Below are positions 7,397 through 16,495 of a DNA stretch of 33,156 bases, piece by piece. Source of the DNA: Sphingosinicella sp. (lineage in GTDB: Bacteria > Pseudomonadota > Alphaproteobacteria > Sphingomonadales > Sphingomonadaceae); NCBI GenBank assembly GCA_016793845.1, contig JAEULI010000137.1, positions 1 through 33,156 of the forward strand, read 5' to 3'. A model generated the notes under the pieces. That model was not told the DNA's origin. It made no database searches and worked only from the letters and a program-made list of their open reading frames with translations. The number at the start of each line of letters is the position of its first letter. The stretch's first letter is position 1. The position numbers were made by a program, and so were the translations under genes.

Positions 7397-8449
7397 CTAT
7401 TCGGGAACGAGCATATGCACCTTGAAGCTGTCCGGATGATAGGTGCGAGTGAGCTTGCCGGTGCCGGCTTCGGGAACCTGCGTCGAGTCCGCGTTGACGA
7501 CATAGAGGTTGCCGGTGCGCTGGTCGATATCCATCATTCTGGAGCCTACACGCGTGTTGATCAAGCCGAGCAGCCGGAAAGCGTCCGGACCGTCCTGCGC
7601 AATGACGCTGAGCGTGCCGTCGGCCCCGTTGCTTGAGATGATCCGCTTGTGCTTCTCGTCGATCGCGAGACCGTCGAGGCCGCCGCCGATGGGCACGCGC
7701 GCCGTGACCGTTCCGGTTTCGGGATTGAGCGCAAACACCATCGGTTTATTGCCGAGGCATGCACCGATGATGCGCCCTGTGCTTGCCTGATAGCGGACCT
7801 TGGAGACGTTGCACCCGATCGGCCAGCGCGCCTGCTCCTTGAGCGTTTTCGAATCGAGTTTGAGTACAATATCGTCGAGCCGCGCCGGCGCAAAGATATT
7901 GCCCTTTCCGTCCGTTGCGGGATCGTCCATTTTCCGAAACGGGAACACAGTCTTACCGAGCAGCCTTCCTGTCGCCGTATCGAGCGTGAACCAGGTGGAT
8001 TCCTTTTCACCGGTTCCGGTGATGAAGTGGATGCGGCGTGTCGCAGGGTCGAGAATGCCGCTGTTGAGGCCGATCCCGTCTGCAAGCGGCTGGCGCGCCA
8101 AAACCTTAAGTGAGTTGAGTTCGAAGCTCAGAAGTGAGCCATCGGTCATTGCGACGTAGCCGCGGTTGAATTGCGGAAGCAGCAGCGGGCCATTTGCACC
8201 GATTGAGTTCTCGACCGTAGCGACGGCCTGCTGCTTGTCGACGTCGTAAACGGTAAGACCATCTGCTACGCGCGCCATGAAAAGTCGGGAAGTTCCCGGC
8301 TCGAACTTGATGTAGTCCCAGTACGTGTCGGTGCTCGGCAGCGTGACAACGGAGCGTTCGCGATAGAGCAGGCCGGGCGCATCGGCGGCAAGGGTCGGCG
8401 TGGCAAGAACGGCCGCAAGGGGGAGCGATGCACGCAGGAAATTCTTCAT
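7397..8449 (-). CDS. Secreted YncE-like beta-propeller protein
   Basis: The 350-residue product starts with a signal peptide (MKNFLRASLPLAAVLATP, cleavage near TLAADA). It then shows repeated blade-like units such as SRLFMARVADGLTVYDVD, GYVAMTDGSLLSFELN, GKGNIFAPARLDDIVLKLD and GLAIDEKHKRIISSNGADG, a pattern of YncE/PQQ-type seven-blade propellers. No catalytic residues or haem motif are seen, so it probably acts as a periplasmic binding or scaffold protein. GAAGGA lies about nine bases before ATG 8449. It is read in the same direction as dgcN, with a 276-base gap between them. Confidence 0.75.
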   Translation of the reverse strand: MKNFLRASLPLAAVLATPTLAADAPGLLYRERSVVTLPSTDTYWDYIKFEPGTSRLFMARVADGLTVYDVDKQQAVATVENSIGANGPLLLPQFNRGYVAMTDGSLLSFELNSLKVLARQPLADGIGLNSGILDPATRRIHFITGTGEKESTWFTLDTATGRLLGKTVFPFRKMDDPATDGKGNIFAPARLDDIVLKLDSKTLKEQARWPIGCNVSKVRYQASTGRIIGACLGNKPMVFALNPETGTVTARVPIGGGLDGLAIDEKHKRIISSNGADGTLSVIAQDGPDAFRLLGLINTRVGSRMMDIDQRTGNLYVVNADSTQVPEAGTGKLTRTYHPDSFKVHMLVPE

Positions 8450-8504
8450 GACAGGCCATCCTTCGAGAACAGGGATATGAGCGAGTGGCTGTAATTGTGC
8501 GCAC

Positions 8505-8526
8505 CTGACGAAATGCTGACGCAATG
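8505..8526. repeat. Tandem 11-bp repeat CTGACG[A/C]AATG
   Basis: CTGACGAAATG is followed directly by CTGACGCAATG (one mismatch) and then TCAG. One helical turn per unit, 56 bases upstream of the propeller gene start, is the geometry expected of paired regulator sites. No regulator is identified. Confidence 0.4.
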
Positions 8527-8660
8527 TCAGTTGCTGCAACCGAGTGAGCGCAAGTGCCGAGCATCGTACCCTCTGGGTGGCCCGGATGAGCTGTTGGAGT
8601 CCATCTACGAACGTTATGACCGAGTTCGGCCCGCCGATGAGGCTGCGGGTGCAACTTGAC

Positions 8661-8680
8661 CGCGACACAAGCGTGTCGCG
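8661..8680 (-). terminator. Hairpin downstream of dgcN
   Basis: CGCGACAC and GTGTCGCG form a perfect 8-bp stem around AAGC, 45 bases after the dgcN stop. No T-run follows on the minus strand, so it could be a Rho-dependent or mRNA-protecting hairpin rather than a classic terminator. Confidence 0.4.
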
Positions 8681-8725
8681 AAAGATCAGTCGGGCTGGGA
8701 GCTCAGCATTTACCAGTTTTGGGTC

Positions 8726-9718
8726 TCACGCATCGAGCAGGTCCACGATTTTGCTCGCACCATGCCGTATCGGGTCGCAGCACGGCAGACCGGTTTCAGC
8801 TTCGATATCCTTCACAACCTGATCGACTTCAGTCGCACCCATCCTGCTGGTGTTGATGCTGATCCCAATCGCTCGAACCTCAGGATTTGTTAGACGGGCT
8901 GCTGCAAGGTTCGCGTCGATACAGGTCCGCAGATCGGGAACCGGATAGTCTAGGCCAAGCAGGTGCGTGCGCACAGGTTCATGGCACACGACGATGGCAT
9001 CCGGCTGGCTGCCGTGAATGAGGCCGAGCGTCACTCCCGCGTAGGAGGGGTGGAAGAGCGAGCCCTGTCCCTCGATCACATCCCAGTGATCGGGGTCGTT
9101 TGCCGGGGAGAGCCATTCCGCGGCCCCCGAGATGAAATCCGCAATGACTGCGTCGATGGCAACGCCGTGGCCCGCTATCATGATGCCTGTCTGACCGGTC
9201 GCGCGGAAATCCGCCTTCATGCCGCGGGCGCGCATGGCCTTCTCGATGGCGAGCGCGGTGTATTTCTTGCCGACCACACAGTCGATACCCACGGTGAGCA
9301 GCCGCTTGCCGCTGCGCTTGGCACCGTTCCCCGGGGTGAACACCTGCTTCGGCTGGCGCACGTCATGGATCGTCCGGCCGAGGCGGGCGGCTGCTTCCGC
9401 AATGATCGGGATGTCGGCAAGCCGCTGATGCATACCCGAGGCGACGTCGAGGCCGGCCTCAAGCGCTGCGACGATCGACGCGAGCCAGACCTCCGAGATG
9501 AAACCGCCCACGTTGACGACGCCGAGCACCATCGTGCCGACGCCTTCGGCCGCAGCTTCGGCCGGGGTCATATCCGGCAAGCCGAGGTCGACGCCGCAGC
9601 CGGGAAGCCGGAACTGCGCGCGGCTGAACTCCGGGCGCCATTCACGGATGCCGGCGGCCGTCTTGATCATGCTGAACTCCGGCGCATCGCCGAGAAAAAG
9701 AAGATAGGGTGTCCGCAC
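8726..9718 (-). CDS. dgcN: DgcN-like N-acetyltransferase (DUF1611 family)
   Basis: The 330-residue protein matches DUF1611/DgcN from end to end: PYLLFLGDAP at 4-13, QFRLPGCGVDLGLPDM at 35-50, VVNVGG at 67-72, a P-loop-like GIDCVVGKKYT at 144-154, and ATGQTGIMIAG. DgcN is reported to N-acetylate D-glutamate as the first step of a D-glutamate catabolic route, the second being the racemase DgcA. A DgcA-like gene lies 7 kb away in this window. The start is GTG 9718: GGAG in CAGGAGCG lies eight bases upstream, and related proteins begin right before PYLLFLGDAP. The frame stays open to 9790, but that extension has no family match. The substrate could be another D-amino acid. Confidence 0.85.
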   Translation of the reverse strand: MRTPYLLFLGDAPEFSMIKTAAGIREWRPEFSRAQFRLPGCGVDLGLPDMTPAEAAAEGVGTMVLGVVNVGGFISEVWLASIVAALEAGLDVASGMHQRLADIPIIAEAAARLGRTIHDVRQPKQVFTPGNGAKRSGKRLLTVGIDCVVGKKYTALAIEKAMRARGMKADFRATGQTGIMIAGHGVAIDAVIADFISGAAEWLSPANDPDHWDVIEGQGSLFHPSYAGVTLGLIHGSQPDAIVVCHEPVRTHLLGLDYPVPDLRTCIDANLAAARLTNPEVRAIGISINTSRMGATEVDQVVKDIEAETGLPCCDPIRHGASKIVDLLDA

Positions 9719-9962
9719 CTGCCGCGCTCCTGAATGACCTGATCCTTGCCCGAAGGCGTGAAAACCTTCGGCTCGGCATGGAACTGCCACGCTTGCCCCG
9801 CGGGCGCTTTGCCAGACGGCGCAGCGGATTAGCGGTTGGGAAACCAGGCTGCGCGCTGCACCGAATCGTCAAGCGCACCTTCCGATCGGCGAAGCTTTCC
9901 GTGTTCGGACGGTCGATGGTTGGGCCGAAGGCATATGCCTGCCACCAGGGAGACGATTTGGA
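9719..9962. promoter_or_regulatory. Divergent promoter region of dgcN and the amidase operon
   Basis: The 244-base gap must hold promoters for dgcN (leftward) and the amidase-AraC-M24 operon (rightward). A perfect 12-bp palindrome, AGGCATATGCCT, occupies 9929-9940, 22 bases before the amidase ATG and next to its ribosome site (AGGGAG, 9947-9952). The AraC protein of the operon is the obvious candidate regulator, but AraC sites are usually direct repeats, so a different repressor may bind here. Confidence 0.45.
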
Positions 9963-11411
9963 ATGCGCGAAGCGACAAGAGTGTTGAGTACGGCGGATGC
10001 CTTCGCGATCGGAAAGCTTGACGCACATGGCCAGGCGGCCCTCGTTGCCTCCGGCGAAATCCCGCCCGAAGCACTCGTCGAGGCCGCGATTATCCGTATC
10101 GACGCGCTGGATCCGCTGCTCAACGCCATGACGTTTCGGGATGATGCCGGCGCCAGGGCGCGCGCGGTCGACGTTAAGGGTCCAATGGCGGGGGTGCCGT
10201 GGCTGCTGAAAGACGGGCTCGACTATCCGGGTATGCCCAACCGTGCAGGCTCGCGATCGAACCGCGATGCCGCGCCGGGCACGACCGCATTCGCCTATAC
10301 GAAAGGCTTCGATGCAGCCGGGCTCGTGCCGATCGGCAAGACCAATGCGCCCGAGTTCGGACTTCTGCCGACGACCGAACCCGTTCTCTACGGCGCGGCG
10401 CGCAATCCGTGGGCGCTCGACCGCTCACCCGGGGGCTCGTCCGGCGGTGCGGCGGTGGCTGTCGCATCCGGCATGGTGCCGGTGGCGCACGCTGCGGACG
10501 GCGGGGGCTCGATCCGCATCCCGGCCAGCTGTTGCGGCCTCGTTGGCTTGAAGCCCGGGCGCGGCGGCAATCTGCGCGCGCGGGAGCATCATGTCATCGA
10601 GGATTTCATTGCCTGCGACGTGCTGCTGTCCCGCAGCGTGCGCGATGTCGCGTGGGCGGCGGCCGTCGGCGCGGGGCGGCTCCAGCAGGCAAAAGCGCAC
10701 GTGCAGCGCCGGCTTCGTGTAGCGGTCATCGCCGAGAATCTGGACGGCAACGCGCCCTCCGAACCCGTGGGTCACGTCCTGCGCCGTGCTGCTGATCTCT
10801 GCGCCGCGCTGGGTCACAACGTGGAAACGGCTGCATTGCCCACGGACGGACCGGCCATGGCCGGCGCCTTCCAGACGCTGTGGGGCTATCTTGCGCGCGA
10901 TGCCGTGAACCAGACTGCGGCCCGGTTCGGCAGCGCTGAGGCGGAGGCAACGCTTGAACCCTGGACACTCGATCTGGCCCGAGATGCGGGCTTGCTTACG
11001 GCGACAGACCTTGATCGCGCCTATACGAACATAGCGGCAGGAACGGCCGCGTTCGCGCGGTTTTTCGAGGACTTCGATGTGGTCCTGTCACCTGTCCTCC
11101 GCCATCCGGCACTGAGGATCGGCGAACTCGCACCCACGCGCACGTTCGAGGATATCTGGGCGCTGATGTTTGATTACGTGTCGTACACGCCGCTCCAGAA
11201 CCTCACGGGCCTTCCCGCGCTCTCACTGCCGCTGTTCGAAGGAGCCGACGGCGTTCCGATCGGCAGCATGTTCACGGCAGCGCGCGGCGGCGAGGACTTG
11301 CTACTCGAACTGGCTTTCGAGCTGGAGGCCGCGGCGCCCTGGGCCGATCGTTGGCCGCGCTATTCCGTGGCGAACCCCGAGAATTGCAAAGGCACGCAAG
11401 TGGAGGCATGA
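9963..11411 (+). CDS. Amidase-signature hydrolase (6-aminohexanoate-cyclic-dimer hydrolase-like)
   Basis: This 482-residue enzyme of the amidase signature family has a complete Ser-cisSer-Lys triad: K83 in [11 protein letters not shown]159 in [10 protein letters not shown] and nucleophile S183 in [13 protein letters not shown]. Spacings of 76 and 24 residues agree with the family. The [19 protein letters not shown] block is close to NylA-type cyclic amide hydrolases and related peptide amidases. No signal peptide is visible, so it acts in the cytoplasm on an imported amide. ATG 9963 has AGGGAG ten bases upstream. The AraC gene starts four bases after its stop. Exact substrate unknown; an amide of a D- or N-acyl amino acid would suit the island. 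Confidence 0.85.
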   Translation: MREATRVLSTADAFAIGKLDAHGQAALVASGEIPPEALVEAAIIRIDALDPLLNAMTFRDDAGARARAVDVKGPMAGVPWLLKDGLDYPGMPNRAGSRSNRDAAPGTTAFAYTKGFDAAGLVPIGKTNAPEFGLLPTTEPVLYGAARNPWALDRSPGGSSGGAAVAVASGMVPVAHAADGGGSIRIPASCCGLVGLKPGRGGNLRAREHHVIEDFIACDVLLSRSVRDVAWAAAVGAGRLQQAKAHVQRRLRVAVIAENLDGNAPSEPVGHVLRRAADLCAALGHNVETAALPTDGPAMAGAFQTLWGYLARDAVNQTAARFGSAEAEATLEPWTLDLARDAGLLTATDLDRAYTNIAAGTAAFARFFEDFDVVLSPVLRHPALRIGELAPTRTFEDIWALMFDYVSYTPLQNLTGLPALSLPLFEGADGVPIGSMFTAARGGEDLLLELAFELEAAAPWADRWPRYSVANPENCKGTQVEA

Positions 11412-11415
11412 TCCG

Positions 11416-12510
11416 ATGCTGATGAGCCCCTCGACCTCTAGGACGGACGCGACGCGCAGCATGGAGGACATGCTGGACCGTCTGCAGGCGCGGCGTGACG
11501 ATGGGCTGATGACTCGCACGGAAGACGGCTGGTGCCGGCCGCTCTCTTCGGGCCTCGGCTTTCGCTACGACTACGACCAGTCCGTCGCCAAGGGCGGTTG
11601 GGATTTCTACCGGCTTGGCAACGGCGTTTGCATCGCGATCATCGATATGGTGGCGGCGCAAACTTTGCCCCGCCGCTATACATCGGTCGACTATCTGGCG
11701 CTTTCCGCGGTGCTTGAAGGTCATGTGCCGCTGCAAGGCCCCGACGGCACGGAGGGCGAACTCGCGGATGGTTTCTGCACGATCTACGGTACGCAGGCCG
11801 ACGAGCAGCTTGAAGGCAGCTATCCGCCCGGCGAGCACTTGCGCTGGGTCACGGTTTGGCTGGAACGCACGACGCTGTTCCACGTCACCGGTCTCACGGC
11901 GCGTGATCTGCCGCAACCGATCACGGACTTCATCCTGAACGGCGGCAGCCTGCCCTGCCGCAAGGTTCCACTCTCGCGTTCGGCTTCGCTCGCCGCTCAT
12001 CAGCTCATCAACCCGCCCTTCGAAGGCGGTTTCCGACATGCGTTCCTGACGGCGAAGGCGCTGGAGCTGGCCTGCCATATCCTGTTCAACCTGTCTCAGG
12101 ACGTCGAGCGCGAGGAAAAGGGGCAGTTTTCCGCGCAGGATCACAAACGGCTGCGCGACGCGATGAAGCTGATCCGCTCGAATCTCGACAAGCCGCTCAA
12201 TGTTCAGGAACTCGCCGAGGCCGTAGGCCTCACGCGGCAACGCCTGCAGCTTGGCTTCCAGATGATCTACGGCGATTCAGTCGGGCGGATCCGCGACAAG
12301 GTGCGCATGGATCTCGCGCTCGACCTCGTGCGCGACAGCAAGCTTTCGATGATCGAGATCGCGCTTGAAACCGGATACGAACATCCCGCCAGTTTCACCC
12401 GCGCGTTCAAGGCCGCATTCGGTATTTCGCCGATCCAGATGCGCTATGTCGTTCACGACGAACTGCGCGTGAAGAACATCCGCCGCCAGCCGAAACACGG
12501 CGCAAACTGA
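11416..12510 (+). CDS. AraC-family transcriptional regulator
   Basis: The 364-residue protein has an N-terminal sensing region of about 235 residues without a recognised fold. The C-terminal AraC double helix-turn-helix spans residues 244-345, including LNVQELAEAVGLTRQRLQLG and the signature end IALETGYEHPASFTRAFKAAFG-ISP. ATG 11416 has GGAGG nine bases upstream; a second ATG at 11422 is possible. It is co-transcribed between the amidase and the M24 peptidase. It most likely responds to an island substrate and controls its own operon, dgcN and perhaps the TonB operons. That target list is inference. Confidence 0.88.
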   Translation: MLMSPSTSRTDATRSMEDMLDRLQARRDDGLMTRTEDGWCRPLSSGLGFRYDYDQSVAKGGWDFYRLGNGVCIAIIDMVAAQTLPRRYTSVDYLALSAVLEGHVPLQGPDGTEGELADGFCTIYGTQADEQLEGSYPPGEHLRWVTVWLERTTLFHVTGLTARDLPQPITDFILNGGSLPCRKVPLSRSASLAAHQLINPPFEGGFRHAFLTAKALELACHILFNLSQDVEREEKGQFSAQDHKRLRDAMKLIRSNLDKPLNVQELAEAVGLTRQRLQLGFQMIYGDSVGRIRDKVRMDLALDLVRDSKLSMIEIALETGYEHPASFTRAFKAAFGISPIQMRYVVHDELRVKNIRRQPKHGAN

Positions 12511-12529
12511 AATCCGGCAGGAACAGGCT

Positions 12530-13198
12530 TTGAACACAGAACTGCGTGTGCTGCACGAGCGCAACGGCGATAGCTACGATTTCGACTTGATGCTGGAAAC
12601 GCGCGAAAGAACGCGCGGTGTGATCCGCGATGTCGCCGCGCAGATCGGCCCCGGCATGACCGAGGAGGATGCGCTCGCGCTGATGCGGCAGACCCTGAAA
12701 GCGCGGGACATGCTGCGCGGCTGGCACGGAATTCATGTGCGCTTTGGGTCCAATACGTTGAAGACGTTCGGAAAGCCCTCCGAACCCGGCGTCGTTCTTT
12801 GCGAGAACGATATTTTCTTCATCGATATCGGCCCCGTCTGGCGCGGCTATGAAGGCGACGGCGGCGAGACGTTTACGGTCGGCAGCGATCCCGAGATGCT
12901 GAAGGCGGCGGCCGACGTGCGCGCCGTGTTCGATACGGTTCGTGATGCCTGGCTGCGAGAGGGGCTGACCGGTGACGAACTCTATCGCCATGCGCAGGCA
13001 CAGGCGGAAGCGCTCGGCTGGGAACTGAATCTCGACATGTCGGGGCACCGGCTTTCGGACTTCCCTCATGCCGTGAAGTTCGATGGCGCGCTTTTGGATG
13101 CGCCCTACACCCCGACGTCAGGACTGTGGGTTCTTGAAATCCAGATCCGCCACCCGGACAGACCGTTCAGTGCCTTCTACGAGGATCTGCTGCTGTAA
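12530..13198 (+). CDS. Short M24-family metallopeptidase (creatinase/aminopeptidase P fold)
   Basis: At 222 residues this has only the pita-bread catalytic domain and lacks the N-terminal creatinase domain. By family pattern the five metal ligands are D99 (FFIDIG), D110 (GYEGDGGETF), H173 (SGHRLSDFPH), E203 (WVLEIQI) and E218 (FYEDLLL), and the catalytic-side histidine is near H66 (GWHGIH). It should be a cytoplasmic X-Pro-type peptidase or an amide-cleaving enzyme. The start is TTG 12530, preceded by AGGAA at about eight bases; no closer ATG fits. It lies 19 bases after the AraC gene and ends at a strong shared terminator. Confidence 0.8.
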   Translation: MNTELRVLHERNGDSYDFDLMLETRERTRGVIRDVAAQIGPGMTEEDALALMRQTLKARDMLRGWHGIHVRFGSNTLKTFGKPSEPGVVLCENDIFFIDIGPVWRGYEGDGGETFTVGSDPEMLKAAADVRAVFDTVRDAWLREGLTGDELYRHAQAQAEALGWELNLDMSGHRLSDFPHAVKFDGALLDAPYTPTSGLWVLEIQIRHPDRPFSAFYEDLLL

Positions 13199-13204
13199 AT
13201 GAGG

Positions 13205-13228
13205 AAAGGCCGCGATGACGCGGCCTTT
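13205..13228. terminator. Bidirectional terminator between M24 gene and TonB receptor
   Basis: A perfect 10-bp stem (AAAGGCCGCG with CGCGGCCTTT) encloses ATGA and is followed by CACTTTTTC. It begins seven bases after the M24 stop and lies 25 bases beyond the stop of the converging receptor gene, so it can end both transcripts. Confidence 0.88.
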
Positions 13229-13252
13229 CACTTTTTCGCTGTGGTCGTAGTT

Positions 13253-15523
13253 TCAGAATTCGATCCCGAGATTGAGCCCGATCGTGCGCGGGCGCACCAC
13301 GACATCCCGATTGACGCCGTCCGTGAATGTCGCGGCATGGACGTTGAACAGGTTGCGCGCGAACAGCGACAGGTTCCAGTTGTCCATACGGACACCGGCG
13401 CGGGCACTGACGAGATGATAATCGCCGATTTCACGATAGGTCGAAAGCGTCGGCCGGAAGGTATTGGGATATTTGCCCGTGTAGGAATAATCGACCCGGA
13501 CGAGCCCGCTGACTGCATCCGAAATCGGCCATTGATATTCGGCAGCCGCTGAACCGCTCCACTTCGGCGTATAGGGAATCTTGTCGCCGTCGCGGCCGAT
13601 GCTCGCGGACGGCAGTGAACTGCTGTTCACCTGGTCGGCCGTCAGGTAGGCATCGGTATAGTTGAGCGAACCGGAGAGCGACAGGCCATCAACCGGTCGT
13701 GCGGCAACCTCCAGCTCTGCACCATAGACGCGTGCAGCACCCGCATTGGTGATGAAGATGAACACGTTGTCCGCAGTCCGCGTGGAGACCTGAATATTGT
13801 CCCAATCGATACGGTAACCTGCGATGTTGATGTCGAGTCGCTTGTCGAACCACGACGTCTTCACGCCGACCTCGTAGTTCCAGAGGCTGTCCGATTCATA
13901 GGGAATGAGCTCGGTCGGAATGTTGGGCGTGTTGTTCGTGCCGCCGGGGCGGAAGCCCTGTGATGCGGTCGCGTAAAACAGTAGGTCGTCACTCGCTTCA
14001 TAGCTGAGGCTGACCTTACCGATCGTGCCCTGTTCCTTGGTCGTCGTCTGCGTGTAGGGACTCGGCCCCTGGTAGCTTGGGCCGCCCGGCATGACGACTT
14101 CGCCGGCAATCCGCTTTTCGTAGGAATAATAGCGCAGCCCGCCAGTCAGCTTCAGGCCGGACGTGATTTCGAACGTGCCTTCACCGAACAGCGCATACTG
14201 GGTCGTATCCGTATCGATGTAGCGATAGCTCGTCACGTCGATGGGCTTTACGAGCCGGCCGGTCGCCGGATCGGCGAGAACGACATAGGAATCCACGCGA
14301 TCTTCGCGGGTTTCGAAATATCCGCCGACCGTCCAGAGGAAGCGGCCGGTCGATGGCGATGTCAGCCGCAACTCCTGCGTGAAGACGCGGTTGTCCATCT
14401 CGGCATAGAAGAGCGCCGGGGTTCGTGTTTGCGCATAGGCCACATATTCTGCAGTCTGCGTGGGTGTGCAGCTTGCCGGCGCGCTGAGCCCGAAGTGGAT
14501 ACGGCAAGACGTTGCCGGCGCGGCGATCGAGGCGAGCACGGTCGATGTGCCGTCCACGGTCCGGTCGGTCGTCGTTCTCTGCCATGCTGTGGCGGATACC
14601 AGTTCCGCGAAGCCGAGATCGAGGCGGCCCTCGCCGCTGACGAGCGTGAAGCCCTCGTCGTAGGAGAGCATCGTCGGCGCGTTCATGTCGAAACGGCCGA
14701 GCGTGGTGTTGTAGAACGCCGCGTCGTCGAGCCCCGATTTCTGGCGGAGCGCTGTCAGCGTGTAGCTGAATTCGCTTTTCGGTGTCCATTTCAGCGCGGC
14801 CCGGATGCTGGTCTGGTCGCTGTCATTGCTGTTCTTCTGGCCGAGCGTGACCTGATCGATATAGCCCTCGGTTTCGGTGCGGCTGGCAACGGCGCGCAGC
14901 GCGAGTGTTTCGCCGAGCGGGACGTTGAGCATGGCCTGAAGGCTGTGATTGAAACCGCCGCCGTCGGTGAACGACCCTTCTGCCCGCGCGGAAGCGGCGA
15001 AACCGCGCGTCGAGGGCTCGTTGAACAGGATGCGGATGGTGCCGCCCATCGAACTCGAGCCATAAAGCGTGCCCTGCGGCCCACGCAGCACTTCGATCTG
15101 GCGCACGTCGAAGAGCGCGAGATCGCCGGTCCGCCCGCCGGGATCGGAGGATGTGCCGTTCGATCCGATGACAGGCGTTTCGCCGTAGTAAAGGGCAAGC
15201 GTCGCTTCGCCTTGGCTGCGAATGCCGCGCACGGAAATGCGGCCGCGTCCACCCGCGGTCTCGCCCTCCTGCACGACGAGACCGGGAACCGAGCGGAAGA
15301 AATCGTCCATACCCGAAGCGCCCATCGCCTGAAGCGTTTCACCGGTCAGCGCCGTGATTGCGATGGGCGTGTCCTGCAGGCGCGTTTCGCGCTTCGAGGC
15401 TGTTACGATGATCTCGTTGGTTTCCACCACCGAACCGTCCGCCGACTGGGCGAAGGCAGAAGCGCTCGATGCCACGAGCGCGAGGAGCGAAGCTCCGATC
15501 AAATTTCTTCCGGACACGGTCAT
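13253..15523 (-). CDS. TonB-dependent outer-membrane receptor
   Basis: The 756-residue receptor has a signal peptide (MTVSGRNLIGASLLALVASS, cleavage after AFAQ). A TonB box-like NEIIVTASKRE follows at residues 36-46, then the plug domain (DTPIAITALTGETL, VRQIEVLRGPQGTLYGSSSMGGTI) and a 22-strand-type barrel ending in the aromatic residue F (LGIEF). GGGGG precedes ATG 15523. It lies 78 bases after the alpha/beta hydrolase of the deacylase-DgcA operon and is read in the same direction. This suggests it imports the substrate or a product of that operon, not iron. The ligand is not determined by sequence. Confidence 0.92.
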   Translation of the reverse strand: MTVSGRNLIGASLLALVASSASAFAQSADGSVVETNEIIVTASKRETRLQDTPIAITALTGETLQAMGASGMDDFFRSVPGLVVQEGETAGGRGRISVRGIRSQGEATLALYYGETPVIGSNGTSSDPGGRTGDLALFDVRQIEVLRGPQGTLYGSSSMGGTIRILFNEPSTRGFAASARAEGSFTDGGGFNHSLQAMLNVPLGETLALRAVASRTETEGYIDQVTLGQKNSNDSDQTSIRAALKWTPKSEFSYTLTALRQKSGLDDAAFYNTTLGRFDMNAPTMLSYDEGFTLVSGEGRLDLGFAELVSATAWQRTTTDRTVDGTSTVLASIAAPATSCRIHFGLSAPASCTPTQTAEYVAYAQTRTPALFYAEMDNRVFTQELRLTSPSTGRFLWTVGGYFETREDRVDSYVVLADPATGRLVKPIDVTSYRYIDTDTTQYALFGEGTFEITSGLKLTGGLRYYSYEKRIAGEVVMPGGPSYQGPSPYTQTTTKEQGTIGKVSLSYEASDDLLFYATASQGFRPGGTNNTPNIPTELIPYESDSLWNYEVGVKTSWFDKRLDINIAGYRIDWDNIQVSTRTADNVFIFITNAGAARVYGAELEVAARPVDGLSLSGSLNYTDAYLTADQVNSSSLPSASIGRDGDKIPYTPKWSGSAAAEYQWPISDAVSGLVRVDYSYTGKYPNTFRPTLSTYREIGDYHLVSARAGVRMDNWNLSLFARNLFNVHAATFTDGVNRDVVVRPRTIGLNLGIEF

Positions 15524-15601
15524 GCCGCAGACCCCCTTTTGCTGTTTTTTGCAAGGGGGAGGCTATCGGCGCTTCAGTAACGCGCTTTACAGCCTGACCG
15601 A

Positions 15602-16495
15602 TCAGTTTGCAGTTTCGTCACCGGAATGGCCTTTCCCGCAAGGCAAGCCAACGATGCCAGGCATGGCGGCGCGGCCTGCACCCGCGCCGAACACCCGCGC
15701 GACCTCGTCCACCACAATATCGGGGCGGTCCTTGTGAAGCATGTGCCCCGCGCCGTCCGCAACGACCGCCCGTCCGCCCGTCATCCGCACGAGTTCGGCG
15801 TGCCCGCTCCGCCAGCCTTCGACCACGGCCGCGGGCGTGTCCGGCCATTGCTTGCCTGCGGTGATCACGGTTACCGGCACGGCGCAGACGGGCGGGTAGC
15901 GGCGCATCATCTCCTGCGTCGCGACCAGCGCCCGCGACAGCCGCAGGTTGGAGCGCTGATAGGGCGTCGGTTCCGGCACGTCGTTCGCCTTGATACGGCC
16001 CGCGGCAAGCGTTTCGGCGCCACCGATCCCGTCGATTCCCTTCACCGTGTTGGCATCGACATAGACCAGCCCCTCGACATCGCCCGGATAGAGGTTCGCG
16101 TAGAGCTGTATCAGATAACCGCCGTAGCTATGGCCAACGAGGGTGAGGCTCTGATCGCGTTTCAAGGCATGAAGCGCGGCGTGGATGCGGCTGATTTCAT
16201 CATGCACGTCGTAGACGGTATCGAGCCCTTCGCTGCTCCCCATGCCCGCGCGATCATAGCTGATCACGGTCGCGCCGGTACGCTTCGCAATCAGCGGGGC
16301 GACATCGTTCCACGTGTCCGCCCCGAGCCCGGAGCCCGACTCGAGCAGGATCGTCCGCCCGCTTCCGGGGTAAAGGCGCAGATGCATCTTCGTGCCGCGA
16401 ACGGCCACCGTCACATCCTTGACCGCGGCGCCCGCCTTGGCCTGCCACGTCAGCGCCGAACAGGCGGCGACAATGCCGAAAAATACGCGCTTCAT
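15602..16495 (-). CDS. Secreted alpha/beta hydrolase
   Basis: The 297-residue protein has a signal peptide (MKRVFFGIVAACSALTWQAK, cleavage near AGAA). It carries an alpha/beta hydrolase core with ILLESGSGLGADTW forming the oxyanion region, nucleophile S123 in GHSYGG and a terminal histidine in VADGAGHML (near 251). It should be a periplasmic esterase or amidase. Its ATG 16495 overlaps the DgcA stop by four bases, with GGGGAGG five bases upstream, so it is coupled to dgcA. In context it may remove an acyl or ester group before uptake. The frame stays open to 16735 upstream, but that overlaps dgcA. Confidence 0.82.
   Translation of the reverse strand: MKRVFFGIVAACSALTWQAKAGAAVKDVTVAVRGTKMHLRLYPGSGRTILLESGSGLGADTWNDVAPLIAKRTGATVISYDRAGMGSSEGLDTVYDVHDEISRIHAALHALKRDQSLTLVGHSYGGYLIQLYANLYPGDVEGLVYVDANTVKGIDGIGGAETLAAGRIKANDVPEPTPYQRSNLRLSRALVATQEMMRRYPPVCAVPVTVITAGKQWPDTPAAVVEGWRSGHAELVRMTGGRAVVADGAGHMLHKDRPDIVVDEVARVFGAGAGRAAMPGIVGLPCGKGHSGDETAN

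Larger units (their letters stand above)
8450..8725. other. Gap between propeller gene and dgcN with repeats
   Basis: No gene is seen. The gap holds a tandem 11-base repeat at 8505-8526 and a strong hairpin at 8661-8680, listed separately. Confidence 0.6.

Noticed and set aside
7280-7636. 118-codon plus-strand frame entering the propeller gene
   Set aside because: It runs antisense through the C-terminus of the propeller protein, and its own sequence has no recognisable pattern.
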